Assembly: GCA_012510495.1 (NCBI GenBank)
Contig: JAAZHX010000292.1
Location: 1 to 64,000 of the forward strand
Reading direction: 5' to 3'
From: Smithella sp.
Lineage (GTDB): Bacteria; Desulfobacterota; Syntrophia; Syntrophales; Smithellaceae
DNA: 64,000 nucleotides
The translations under genes and the position numbers were made by a program. The notes beneath the pieces are model-generated. The model was not told where the DNA came from, did not search any database, and saw only the letters and a program-made list of their open reading frames with translations. Below are positions 1 through 8,120 of this stretch, piece by piece; position 1 is the stretch's first letter; the number at the start of each line of letters is the position of its first letter.

Positions 1-142
1 CGAACTGGCCTTCTGGAAGCTGGATATGAAGATCAAGGAAATCGTCGATCCCATAATGTAGGGGACGGTCGCGACCGTCCCCTACATTATGGGATCGACG
101 ATTTCCTTGATCTTCATATCCAGCTTCCAGAAGGCCAGTTCG
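1..142. repeat. Perfect 142-base palindrome (71-base arms) at the window edge
   Basis: Bases 1-71 are the exact reverse complement of bases 72-142, with no spacer. The centre is a natural-looking GC-rich palindrome at about 58-85, and the arms continue into the 3' end of the small minus-strand gene that follows, so that gene end is present twice, head to head. A perfect fold-back at the very first base is typical of an assembler turning round at a palindrome. A real inverted duplication cannot be excluded from the sequence alone. Confidence 0.95.
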
Positions 143-390
143 ATCCTTTTTAAAATTTCGGAAATCTTTTCCCGCGCCAGCGGTTCATCGTTTTCGCGCC
201 AGGTCCAGCGTTCCCGCGTGTACAGGATCCATTCCAGCTCGCCCTGAACGTCCGGCCGGGCTTCCAGCTCAAGGCGGATGCTTTTCCCTTCTTCCTCGTA
301 GATCAGGACATCGAAAGAAGGGAGTTCGACTTTCCAACCAGAAGAGCTTTCCACTGTGTATTTGCCGATGATTCGCAACGTTTCTTTCAT
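82..390 (-). CDS. Hypothetical protein, 102 aa
   Basis: A 102-residue acidic, probably soluble protein with no signal peptide or membrane segment that I can see. I do not recognise the family. It is rich in Glu, Arg and Trp, with a Trp-rich stretch around residues 60-66, and ends in a short Lys/Ile-rich helix. It points toward the window edge, and its last 20 or so codons lie inside the terminal palindrome, so the stop codon (82-84) may be an artefact of the fold-back. It lies just downstream of pldA on the same strand, with 34 bases between them, so the two may be co-transcribed. Confidence 0.6.
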   Translation of the reverse strand: MKETLRIIGKYTVESSSGWKVELPSFDVLIYEEEGKSIRLELEARPDVQGELEWILYTRERWTWRENDEPLAREKISEILKRIELAFWKLDMKIKEIVDPIM

Positions 391-424
391 GCCGTCCTTC
401 CGATGGCAAAAGGCTTGCCGTTCA

Positions 425-1582
425 TCAGTTCCATTCCGCGATCATCACGCCTGCGCTGATCCGGTTCGTGCTTTTGTTGTAGTCCATCAGCCCTTCGCCA
501 TAGCCGTTGAAATACTGAACATAGAAGCTGAACTTGTCGGTCAGGTATTTGTTCAGGGTCTCTTCGGAAACCACGGACCCCAGCATGAGTTGTCCCAGCG
601 CAAGCGGAGGAATGCTCCACTCCAGCTGCACGGCGCCCAGATTCTCCCGCCGCAAATTATTGCGCAGCATGACGGCAAACCGCTGCTTTTTCCAGAAATA
701 CGACGCCCAGAGTTCGCCGTACCCCATATAGCGCAGAATGTCGGAATTGTCGTCCTTGTTCTCATCTTCGGGAAGGCGATACCAGGTCTTGAGCTGCAGG
801 GCAAATTCATTTCTTTCCAGGCCGATGTTGGCCACGACCCGGTTCCAGCTTCGAGACAGCGGGCGCGACCGTCCGTTGGACTGGTGGTTGAGACCGACCT
901 GCACAAACCGGCCTTTGAAGCCCAGGAGGTCATAATCGGTGCGCAGATTGAGCAGAATTTCCGGCTCGTAGTTCGTATCCCGAAACGGCGATGAAAAAGC
1001 GGAATTGTAAAGCTGCCAGAAGCAAAGCTGCGTATAGGCGATCCACACGTCCGCGCCCCGGATCACCTTCACGCGGTCATAAACTTCCTGAAGCGAATCC
1101 TGAAACAAGTCCTCCCACATCTTGGCCTTGAAGCTGATCTGGAATTTGGCTTCATTGTGCTGCGCTTTGGCGGCCGGGTCGTATTCCAGATTCGCCTCAT
1201 CATTGGGCGACGAATTATAGGCGACCGGCAGAAAATAGTTCATCCGGTGCGGCCGGATCACAAACGAATGACTGCGGTGGTCCGTGTCCAGGTCCCACTC
1301 CTTGGTCATGACGGAAAGCCTGGCCCGCTCCGGTGCGTCCACCCGGTCAGGCGGCGCGGATTTGTCTTTCGCATGGTCGTCGCGCCAATCCGTTTTTCCC
1401 GCAAGCTCATCGAAACACTGCAGCCGCGCGGCATCGTCCTTGATTCCCGCGCAAACCGCCAGACGATCTTCCACTCCGGCATCCGCAAGGCAAAGGCGAG
1501 GCAAACAGATCAAAATGAAGGCCAGTGCCGGCAGGACGCCCAAAAGCGCTTTGCCCGCCTGCCGCTTTCTGAAACACACCAT
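425..1582 (-). CDS. pldA: Outer-membrane phospholipase A (OMPLA)
   Basis: A 385-residue phospholipase A1/A2 of the outer membrane, which hydrolyses phospholipids that reach the outer leaflet. The start at 1582 is chosen because GGGAGGAG lies just upstream and the protein then opens with a signal peptide (basic start, hydrophobic core about 11-31, likely cut after the Ala at about 33). Residues 34-105 are a family-variable linker, and the beta-barrel domain follows. The catalytic set of the family is present: His233, Ser235 and Asn247, with the same spacing as His142/Ser144/Asn156 of E. coli PldA, inside the motif HQSNGRS. The protein ends in WN, an aromatic-rich barrel end. Longer upstream ATG starts would place the signal peptide internally. 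Confidence 0.93.
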   Translation of the reverse strand: MVCFRKRQAGKALLGVLPALAFILICLPRLCLADAGVEDRLAVCAGIKDDAARLQCFDELAGKTDWRDDHAKDKSAPPDRVDAPERARLSVMTKEWDLDTDHRSHSFVIRPHRMNYFLPVAYNSSPNDEANLEYDPAAKAQHNEAKFQISFKAKMWEDLFQDSLQEVYDRVKVIRGADVWIAYTQLCFWQLYNSAFSSPFRDTNYEPEILLNLRTDYDLLGFKGRFVQVGLNHQSNGRSRPLSRSWNRVVANIGLERNEFALQLKTWYRLPEDENKDDNSDILRYMGYGELWASYFWKKQRFAVMLRNNLRRENLGAVQLEWSIPPLALGQLMLGSVVSEETLNKYLTDKFSFYVQYFNGYGEGLMDYNKSTNRISAGVMIAEWN

Positions 1583-1738
1583 TTTCTCCTCCCTTTCCGC
1601 CGGACAATGAGCGTCCGCCGCGCTGCAACCGCATGCCATTGCAACGTCTCGCCGCTGCCGATAGACTGCCTGACAATGTTTAAAGATGATCCTGAATATT
1701 GCAACGATCTCAAAAGCCCCTGCATTGGGGCCGGAGAA

Positions 1739-2017
1739 ATGAAAATCATACCAAAGACAGCCCGTATCCTTCTTGTGATCATGATCCTCGCGGTGCTTGG
1801 CGTCTGCGCGCTCTTCAAGCTCCGCGAGGACGTCAAAATCTCGAAGGATTCCTGTCTGCTTTTCGGCGAAGTCCTCAATTCATCCAAACGGCAAAAACCA
1901 ATTATCGTGGTCGCCTACAGCCGGTCCGGCGAAGCCGTCCAAATCGCCGATTATGCCGTATTGTCGCAGCCCGGAGAGTTTGTTCCCCCCGCGCCCACCC
2001 GGCTTATCGTGAAATAG
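1739..2017 (+). CDS. Small membrane-anchored protein, probably the truncated N-terminus of a larger protein
   Basis: A 92-residue protein with one N-terminal membrane segment (about residues 9-26) and a short extracytoplasmic part. The ATG at 1739 follows GGAG by 4 bases. The region after the membrane segment (residues about 50-85, with the run PIIVVAYSRSGEAVQIADYAV) resembles, from memory, the beta-rich N-terminal domain of some membrane-anchored alpha/beta hydrolases of Desulfobacterota. No hydrolase domain follows: the frame stops and the convergent kdsB begins within it. It may therefore be a truncated relic rather than a complete small protein. It is divergent from pldA. I do not assign a function. 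Confidence 0.5.
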   Translation: MKIIPKTARILLVIMILAVLGVCALFKLREDVKISKDSCLLFGEVLNSSKRQKPIIVVAYSRSGEAVQIADYAVLSQPGEFVPPAPTRLIVK

Positions 2018-2771
2018 AGCCGGTCGATTCCATCCCCTGCAGGATCCGGCGAACCCTGTCGAGTTCCTGCTCGTTGTCCACTTCCACGGAATCATGTAGT
2101 GTAATCACGACCTTGATTTTGTAGCCGTACTCCAGCACCCGAAGCTGCTCCAGGGCTTCCAGCTTTTCCAGTTTGCCTTCCGGTAGCCTGGTGAAGACAT
2201 CAAGAAAATCAAGACGATATGCATAAATTCCGTGATGCTTGTAGTAATCCGCCACAAGCTTTTTGTCGCGCACGAAGGGAATCGTTGCGCGCGAAAAATA
2301 CAGCGCGTTGCATTCAGCGTCAAACACCACCTTGACCGCATGCGGATGCGATATCTCCTCCGGTCGGACAATTTTGTAAATCAGCGTGGACATTTCGATC
2401 GCGGGGTCAGCCAGCAGAGGCGCGATCACCTCGTCCACCTGGACAGGTTCGAAGATCGGCTGATCGCCCTGGATGTTGACCACGATGGCGTCGGCGGAAA
2501 GATGAAGCGACCGGACGGCTTCAGCGATGCGGTCCGTGCCGGAGCGGTGCGTCGCGGCCGTCATGACGGCGTTGCCGCCGAATTTCCTGACCGCGTCAAA
2601 GATACGCTGATCATCGGTGGCCACCGCCACGTACGGCACAGCCGCGGCCCGGGCCACGCGCTCGTAAACATGCTGAATCATCGGCTTGCCGCAAAGATCA
2701 GCCAGAGGCTTGCCGGGAAAGCGGCTGGATTCGTAGCGCGAGGGGATGATACAGACAACGTCTCTTTTCAT
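2004..2771 (-). CDS. kdsB: 3-deoxy-manno-octulosonate cytidylyltransferase (CMP-KDO synthetase)
   Basis: A 255-residue cytosolic enzyme that activates KDO with CTP for lipid A-KDO assembly. The N-terminal nucleotide-binding signature IIPSRYESSRFPGKPL is present, as are the family segments VATDD, HRSGTDRIAE and NIQGDQP and the C-terminal LEQLRVLE helix. The start is ambiguous: ATGs at 2780, 2777 and 2771 are all in frame, and I chose 2771 because it fits the family N-terminus. The ATG at 2780 would overlap the hldD stop as ATGA, and translation is probably coupled to hldD in either case. The 3' end overlaps the convergent small ORF by 14 bases. Confidence 0.95.
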   Translation of the reverse strand: MKRDVVCIIPSRYESSRFPGKPLADLCGKPMIQHVYERVARAAAVPYVAVATDDQRIFDAVRKFGGNAVMTAATHRSGTDRIAEAVRSLHLSADAIVVNIQGDQPIFEPVQVDEVIAPLLADPAIEMSTLIYKIVRPEEISHPHAVKVVFDAECNALYFSRATIPFVRDKKLVADYYKHHGIYAYRLDFLDVFTRLPEGKLEKLEALEQLRVLEYGYKIKVVITLHDSVEVDNEQELDRVRRILQGMESTGSISR

Positions 2772-2776
2772 GTTCA

Positions 2777-3751
2777 TCATGCCAAATACGGATCGGATTT
2801 TTGCAGATAGTTGCAGACGTAGTCCCGGACGGAATCTTCCAGCGCGGGAAAATCCACCGGAGCGCCGGCTTTTTTGAGTTTGCCCATGTCGGCTTCGGTA
2901 AAATACTGGTACTGATTGCGCAGCCCTTCCGGCATTTCGATGTATTCGATGTCGGGCGTCAGGTTCATCGCGGCGTAAACCGCGTTGATCAGGTCGTTCC
3001 AGGTTCTGGCCCTGCCCGTGCCCAGATTGAAAATGCCGTTTGCTTTCGGATGCTTTAAAAGCCACCACAGGACGTCCACGCAGTTTTTCACATATACGAA
3101 ATCACGCATCTGGCCGCCGTCGGAATACTCGGGCAGATAGGATTTGAAAAGGCGGACTTTGCCCGTTTGCCGGATCTGGTGAAAGGCTTTGAAAATGACG
3201 CTGGTCATGTCGCCCTTGTGATATTCATTGGGGCCGAACACGTTGAAAAACCGGATGCCCGCCATTTGGCTTTCCAGCTTGTGCCGCAGGACCCACAAAT
3301 CGAAAACCTGCTTGGAGTAGCCGTACATGTTAATCGGTTGAAGCGGCGGGATTCTGCCGTGATCGTCCGAAAAGCCCTTCGATCCGTCGCCGTACGTCGC
3401 CGCGGAGCTGGCATAAATGAAGCGGACGTCGTGATCCAGCGCCCACTCGGCCAGGGTCCGCGTGTAGGCAAAATTATTCTCCCACAGGTAATCCGCGTCG
3501 CGCTCGGTCGTCGAAGAGCAGGCGCCCATATGAACAACGGCGCTGACTTCAAACGGCACGTCGTCGTCGCAAACCATGTCGAAGAAATCGTCTTTGCGGA
3601 GGTAGTCTTCAAACCGTAAAGGGACCAGATTCTTCCACTTGTCAGATGTTCCCAGATGGTCCACAACGATGACGTCCTCGATGCCTTCGCAATTGAGCTT
3701 CCAGACAAAGGCGCTGCCGATAAATCCAGCGCCGCCGGTGACAATGATCAT
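2777..3751 (-). CDS. hldD: ADP-L-glycero-D-manno-heptose-6-epimerase
   Basis: A 324-residue extended short-chain dehydrogenase that epimerises ADP-heptose at C6, supplying heptose for the LPS inner core. The NAD(P)-binding glycine motif TGGAGFIGS is at residues 5-13. The active-site Ser is in YASSAATYG (about 113-121), and the catalytic pair is Tyr143 and Lys147 in YGYSK. The family marker FFNVFGPNEYHKGDM follows. Full length for HldD (E. coli 310). It precedes kdsB in the same transcript, so two successive LPS-core precursors are made from one operon. No other LPS core genes are adjacent. Confidence 0.95.
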   Translation of the reverse strand: MIIVTGGAGFIGSAFVWKLNCEGIEDVIVVDHLGTSDKWKNLVPLRFEDYLRKDDFFDMVCDDDVPFEVSAVVHMGACSSTTERDADYLWENNFAYTRTLAEWALDHDVRFIYASSAATYGDGSKGFSDDHGRIPPLQPINMYGYSKQVFDLWVLRHKLESQMAGIRFFNVFGPNEYHKGDMTSVIFKAFHQIRQTGKVRLFKSYLPEYSDGGQMRDFVYVKNCVDVLWWLLKHPKANGIFNLGTGRARTWNDLINAVYAAMNLTPDIEYIEMPEGLRNQYQYFTEADMGKLKKAGAPVDFPALEDSVRDYVCNYLQKSDPYLA

Positions 3752-3827
3752 TTTTCTCTCTCCTTACCGCAAATATTACGCTTTTGTAGTAATACCGAAA
3801 AGACCGGCTGTCAATGAAGAAAAAGTT

Positions 3828-5462
3828 TCAGGTTTCCGGGACGTTTCTCCTCAGCACTCTCCTAAGCAGCTTTCCCGACGGGTCCCGCGGAATGCTGTCC
3901 CGGATGAGAATCGTTCTGGGCACGCGATAGTCCGGCAGATTCTCCCTGCAATACTGAAACAGGGCTTCCCGGTCCGTCGGTTCTCCCTCTTTCAGGGCGA
4001 CGGCCGCGACAATCGCCTGCCCTTTGAGCCGGTCGGGAACGCCGATCACCGCCGCGTCACTTACGCCGGGATGCCGCAGGAGAACTTCTTCGATCTGGCC
4101 GGGGTAAACATTGAATCCCCTGGAAATAATCATATCGTCCTTGCGGTCAATCAGATAGAAAAAACCGTTTTCGTCCATGCGGGCGAGGTCACGCGTGTAA
4201 AACCACCCGTCGCGCAAAACGGCGGCGGTAAGCTCCGGGTTGTTCCAGTAACCCCGCATGATCTGCGGTCCTTTGACGACCAGTTCTCCGATTTCCCCCG
4301 GCGCGCACTCCCTTTGTCCGGTCTCCAGATCCATGATTTTGGCCTGCGTGTCCGGAAGGGGCACGCCGATGGAACCCACCGGTCCGCCTTCCGGATAGGG
4401 AAACATGTGTGTCGCCGAAGAAGCTTCGGAAAGGCCGTAGGTTTCGATCATTCGCTTCCCGGTCAGACGACTGTAGCGATCGTGGAGCGCCGCGGGCGCG
4501 GGCGCGCCGCCGCTGGTGGCCACCAGGATGGAAGACAACTGGTTTCGGGCCGTTTCGTCGGGAAGCGAAACGACCGCCTGCCAGAGACTGGGCACCGCCG
4601 GAAACGATATCGGGCGGTAGGTTTCCAGCATCTTCGTCATGGACAGAATGTCCATCGCGTCCATCCGGGGAAGAAGCAGCATCCGGTATCCCTTGCTGAC
4701 CGGAATCAGCAGACCGGCCAGCATTCCGAAAACATGAAAAAAAGGAATGACGCACAGCACCGCGGCGTTTCCGGCGTGGTTATGACCCATCCACCGGTCC
4801 GACTGCGTCGTGCTGGCCACGAGATTGGCATGCGTCAGCGCGGCCGCCTTGGGTGCGCCCGTGGAACCGCTGGTGTACTGCAGCACAGCAAGATCGGAAG
4901 GCGACACGTCAGCCCCGGCGCCGATCCCGCGGTCCGCGCCCGCCATCAGGTCGGAAAAAACCTGCGGAACGGGCATGCCATCCGTCAAAGGAATCTTTTT
5001 TTCCATGCCGAAAACGGAATGGAGGATGACGTTTTTCACGGCGGTTTTGGCAATCACCCGGTAGAGATTTTTGGCAAACAGGTCCAGGGTAATGACCGTC
5101 TCCGCCCCGGAATTGTTCAGGCAGCCGGCCAGTTCTTCGCCCGAAATGCCCACGCTGACGTTGGCGGCAATGGCACCAAGCTTCATCAGCGCGAAAAAAG
5201 ATATGACATAAGTGGGCGAATTGACCAGAATCAGGGCGACGCGGTCGCCTTTTTTCACGCCCTGCGCCAGCAGAATCCCGGCAAACCGGTCCACCTTCTC
5301 CGCCAGTTCGGCGTATGTCGTATCCGCGTCGTTGAACGTCATGGCGACATATTCCGGGTGCGCCGCCGCCGTCTTTTCCAAAAACGCGTAAACGGGCGCC
5401 TCCGGATACTCGAGCGTCCGGGGCAGATGTTGCGCGTAATGCTTGAACCAGGGCTGTTCCAT
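3828..5462 (-). CDS. Long-chain fatty acid-CoA ligase (AMP-forming)
   Basis: A 544-residue member of the ANL adenylate-forming superfamily, joining a fatty or other carboxylic acid to CoA through an acyl-AMP. The P-loop-like motif YTSGSTGAPKAA lies near residue 205. The ETYGLSEASS segment (A5) is near 340, the YTRDLARMDENGFFYLIDRKDD region (A7/A8) is near 430, and the C-terminal catalytic Lys is in DPSGKLLRR. The ATG at 5462 follows AAGGAAGG. It sits directly behind a decayed CoA-binding gene (5482-5789), which hints that acyl-CoA activation was once encoded by two enzymes here. The exact chain-length preference cannot be read from sequence. Confidence 0.9.
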   Translation of the reverse strand: MEQPWFKHYAQHLPRTLEYPEAPVYAFLEKTAAAHPEYVAMTFNDADTTYAELAEKVDRFAGILLAQGVKKGDRVALILVNSPTYVISFFALMKLGAIAANVSVGISGEELAGCLNNSGAETVITLDLFAKNLYRVIAKTAVKNVILHSVFGMEKKIPLTDGMPVPQVFSDLMAGADRGIGAGADVSPSDLAVLQYTSGSTGAPKAAALTHANLVASTTQSDRWMGHNHAGNAAVLCVIPFFHVFGMLAGLLIPVSKGYRMLLLPRMDAMDILSMTKMLETYRPISFPAVPSLWQAVVSLPDETARNQLSSILVATSGGAPAPAALHDRYSRLTGKRMIETYGLSEASSATHMFPYPEGGPVGSIGVPLPDTQAKIMDLETGQRECAPGEIGELVVKGPQIMRGYWNNPELTAAVLRDGWFYTRDLARMDENGFFYLIDRKDDMIISRGFNVYPGQIEEVLLRHPGVSDAAVIGVPDRLKGQAIVAAVALKEGEPTDREALFQYCRENLPDYRVPRTILIRDSIPRDPSGKLLRRVLRRNVPET

Positions 5463-5481
5463 ATTTACCTTCCTTGACGAA

Positions 5482-5789
5482 TTATTTGCCGTTGACGCGA
5501 CGGCAGTAGTGACCAAAACGGGCCAGCGCGTCAATGGCCCTTTCAAACGACGGATAAGCCGGAATTCCCGCCCGGCAGAACCGGGCCCGCATCTCCGATG
5601 CTTTCGGGTTGATCGGATACAGGCGTCCCGGATAGCCGGCCGCAAGCCGTTGATGCAGGAAGCTCGACCCTCCGAAATTCACGACTTCCCGCGACACGCC
5701 GCCGGTTTCCGGTTTGATCCTGCGCTCGATCGGGCGGAAATGCCGATGACCGCCATGGTTTCGGGTTCAAACAAAGACTTCAGATTCAT
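5482..5789 (-). pseudogene. Broken CoA-binding domain of an ADP-forming acyl-CoA synthetase
   Basis: Reading from an ATG at 5789 behind a good ribosome site (GGGAGG), the frame gives an N-terminal segment ending in SLFEPETMAVIGIS, which is typical of the Rossmann CoA-binding domain of NDP-forming acyl-CoA synthetases. It stops about 36 codons later. The next part of the same domain (YPGRLYPINPKASEMRAR) continues in another frame from about 5697 to 5482 and then ends after a short helix. So the gene carries at least one frameshift and lacks the rest of the CoA-binding domain and everything after it. It is a remnant, between pgeF and the AMP-forming ligase. Confidence 0.7.
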
Positions 5790-5819
5790 GAGACCTCCCT
5801 TTTCGGGTTACGGTTTTCA

Positions 5820-6674
5820 TCAATGGACATGACGTAAATCCCCGTTGACGAACAGAGCCTTGCAGAACGGGTCTCCCTTCAGCATGAGAAAATTGATTTG
5901 CCTTCCGGTGACGCCGCCCGAACCGCGATGCGAAAAAAAAGCGTCGTGTCGGCAGACGGTGCACAAATCGGAGACGTCAATGCCGGCGTCGGGAATGCCG
6001 CTCTCGGCGAGCTGTCCACGATTGGCCTGCGCCAGATCCAGCATCCAGCGGTCCTTTCGCCGGCCCGGAAATAAGAAGGCTTCGGCGTTTTTGTGGGAAC
6101 AAAACGCGGCGACGGCAGGCTCGTCCACTTCATAGCAGCAGCGTCCGATAGACGGGCCGATGGCCGCCAGCAGACCGGAAGGGTGGGAGCCGTATTGATT
6201 TTGCATCAGACGGACGACTTTGGCCGCAATGCCGGCGGCGGTCCCGCGCCATCCCGCATGCACGGCCGCGATCACTTTGTTTTCCGGATCCACCACAAAT
6301 ATCGGCGCGCAATCCGCCGTTTTGATGCAGATGGCCAGATGGGTGCGATCCGTCACAATGGCGTCGTAATCCAGCCCTTCGCGCGAGGTAAAATACTCGC
6401 CCCGCGACGGGATAACCAGAATGCCGTCCCGGTGCACCTGATTGAGCACCAGGAAATTTTCCATCGGGATGCCGAACGCGCCGGACAGTTTATTCCAGTT
6501 TTGCAGCACATGAAATTCTTCGTCGCCTTCCCGGAAGCTCATATTGAGGCTTTGGTAGTCTCCCTCCGAAACGCCTCCCTTGCGGGCGCAAAAAGCGTGC
6601 GCCAGAAAATCACAGGCCGCGAGTCCTGACGATTGCAGGTAGGGAATGCTGTCTTTGTTCAACCATGAAAACAT
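5820..6674 (-). CDS. pgeF: Peptidoglycan editing factor PgeF (YfiH/laccase-domain family)
   Basis: A 284-residue Cu-oxidase_4/DUF152 protein. In E. coli this family (PgeF, formerly YfiH) removes peptidoglycan precursors in which L-Ser replaces L-Ala, and other members have been reported as purine nucleoside-active enzymes. The conserved metal-site motifs are visible: LNQVHRDG near residue 80, KTADCAPIF near 120 and AVHAGWRGTAAGI near 137, followed by IGPSIGRCCYEV. Length and motif order are complete. It lies downstream of rluD on the same strand, a pairing seen widely in Proteobacteria (rluD-yfiH). The 179-base gap between them does not suggest tight coupling. Confidence 0.92.
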   Translation of the reverse strand: MFSWLNKDSIPYLQSSGLAACDFLAHAFCARKGGVSEGDYQSLNMSFREGDEEFHVLQNWNKLSGAFGIPMENFLVLNQVHRDGILVIPSRGEYFTSREGLDYDAIVTDRTHLAICIKTADCAPIFVVDPENKVIAAVHAGWRGTAAGIAAKVVRLMQNQYGSHPSGLLAAIGPSIGRCCYEVDEPAVAAFCSHKNAEAFLFPGRRKDRWMLDLAQANRGQLAESGIPDAGIDVSDLCTVCRHDAFFSHRGSGGVTGRQINFLMLKGDPFCKALFVNGDLRHVH

Positions 6675-6853
6675 GAATTTTTACCCTGCGTCATGTGCCC
6701 TCTTCCTTCAAAGAGGGGTTGGGGGAGGCATAATACAGCCGAAACCCCTGAAAAATCCCCATGACTATCTAACACCCGTTGCGCTTCCCCGCAATAGTCG
6801 GATGCCTTTTTTGCCGTTTATCGTAATTTATCCTTCCAGGCCGGCAAACCGGT

Positions 6854-7843
6854 TTACTTTGCCGATCCCGGCGAAGCTGCCCGGAAAAGATGAAGCAGGC
6901 CTTCCAATTCCGGCGGCAGCGGCGCGGTAAAAACCATCCGCTCGCCGTTTTGCGGGTGCAGAAAGGAAAGCTCCGCGGCGTGCAGCGCCTGGCGCGACAG
7001 GGCTTTGACGCCCGCTTTCAGCTCCATGTTTTTGACGTTTTGTCCTCTGGACGCCCCGCCGTAAACCGTATCGCCGATCACGGGATGGCCGCGTTCGGAA
7101 AGATGCACGCGAATCTGATGCGTCCGTCCGGTCTTGATTTCAACCTCCAGCAGAGTCGCGACGGCGTAGCGTTCCCGCACTTTCCACAGCGTGAGGGCGG
7201 CCCGGCCGTGCCGGCTTTTTGTGGACATTTTTTTGCGGTCTTTCGGATGTCGTCCCACCGGCAGGATAATTTCGCCGCTTGCGCCCCGGACATCTCCCCA
7301 GACCAGCGCGATATATTTTTTATGCACGTGATGCTTTTCAAACTGCGCGGACAGTCTGCGATGCGCCTCGTCGGTTTTGGCGGCGACGATCAGACCGGAG
7401 GTTTCCTTGTCCAGGCGGTGGACAATTCCCGGCCGCAGGACGCCTCCGATGCCGGAAAGGTCCCGGCAGTGAAAAAGAAGCGCGTTGACGAGGGTTTGAT
7501 CGGGATTGCCCGGCGCGGGGTGCGCCACCATACCCGCCGGTTTGTTGATGACGATGACGGAGCTGTCTTCGTACACAATGTTCAGGGGAATGTCCTGCGG
7601 TACGGCAACGGCCTCCGTCACCGGCGTCAGATGCAGATCTACCCGGTCGCCTGCCTTGAGATGCTGGCTCGCCTTTGGCTCCCTTCCGTTGACCAGCACG
7701 TCGCCTTTCTCAATGGCATATTTGATCTGCGAGCGTGAAAAAGCCGGATCGGCCCGGGAGAGAAACACGTCCAGGCGTAGCCCGGCCTGCCCGGGGCCGA
7801 CGGTAAAAGATACATTTCGGGATTCCTGATTTTCGATGGACAA
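6854..7843 (-). CDS. rluD: 23S rRNA pseudouridine synthase, RluA/RluD family
   Basis: A 329-residue pseudouridine synthase with an N-terminal S4 RNA-binding domain (about residues 17-80, including RLDVFLSR and the ENG-like KGDVLVNG) and the RluA catalytic domain. The catalytic Asp is in the motif HRLDKETSGL. The C-terminal GRTHQIRVHLSERGHPVIGD is also characteristic. I place the start at a TTG codon (7843), because GGAG lies 7 bases upstream and the protein then begins at the family N-terminus; there is no ATG in a sensible position. RluD rather than RluC is suggested by the pgeF neighbour and the sequence, but the target uridines are inferred. Confidence 0.9.
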   Translation of the reverse strand: MSIENQESRNVSFTVGPGQAGLRLDVFLSRADPAFSRSQIKYAIEKGDVLVNGREPKASQHLKAGDRVDLHLTPVTEAVAVPQDIPLNIVYEDSSVIVINKPAGMVAHPAPGNPDQTLVNALLFHCRDLSGIGGVLRPGIVHRLDKETSGLIVAAKTDEAHRRLSAQFEKHHVHKKYIALVWGDVRGASGEIILPVGRHPKDRKKMSTKSRHGRAALTLWKVRERYAVATLLEVEIKTGRTHQIRVHLSERGHPVIGDTVYGGASRGQNVKNMELKAGVKALSRQALHAAELSFLHPQNGERMVFTAPLPPELEGLLHLFRAASPGSAK

Positions 7844-7874
7844 AACACTACTCCGATAAATAAACAAATTAGAT

Positions 7875-8115
7875 AGTCTGGAAATCACGGTTTTTGTCAT
7901 ACCTGCGAACGGGACTGTGTCGCATGTCATTACGGGCAAGCGAAGCGCGAACCGGAGTCCAGTATTATTAAAAGACCATGGATTCCCGCCAGGGAATTGC
8001 GGGAATGACAAAGGAAGGGGGTCCGTGCGGGAATGACCTCCTCTTATCATGCCCGAAGTTTTCTGTCGTGCATCCACGCATCTTCTATGGATTCCCGTCT
8101 GCAAGGCAGGGGCCG
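7875..8115. repeat. Intergenic cluster of degenerate inverted 'gcgggaatgac/ggattcccgc' repeats
   Basis: The gap between rluD and selA holds no convincing gene. It contains several pieces of a palindromic repeat: ATTCCCGCCAGGGAATTGCG at about 7981, GCGGGAATGAC twice (about 8000 and 8030), CATTACGGGCAAGCGAAGCG at about 7927 and GGATTCCCGTCTGCAAGGCA at about 8092. Repeats of this kind (inward pairs of GTCATTCCCGC / GGATTCCCGC) are common extragenic palindromes in Proteobacteria. I see no open transposase here. Confidence 0.6.
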
Positions 8116-8120
8116 GCGCG

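Noticed and set aside
3639..5477. Long open frame of 612 codons on the plus strand opposite the acyl-CoA ligase
   Set aside because: It is antisense to a gene with all motifs of its family; such frames arise from GC-rich codon use. The same applies to long antisense frames opposite carB (18327-20024, 20031-21320), gpmI (40544-42055) and ispH (42816-43937).
7875..8115. CRISPR array between rluD and selA
   Set aside because: The repeats are short, inverted, degenerate and irregularly spaced. No direct repeat array of regular spacing occurs anywhere in the window.
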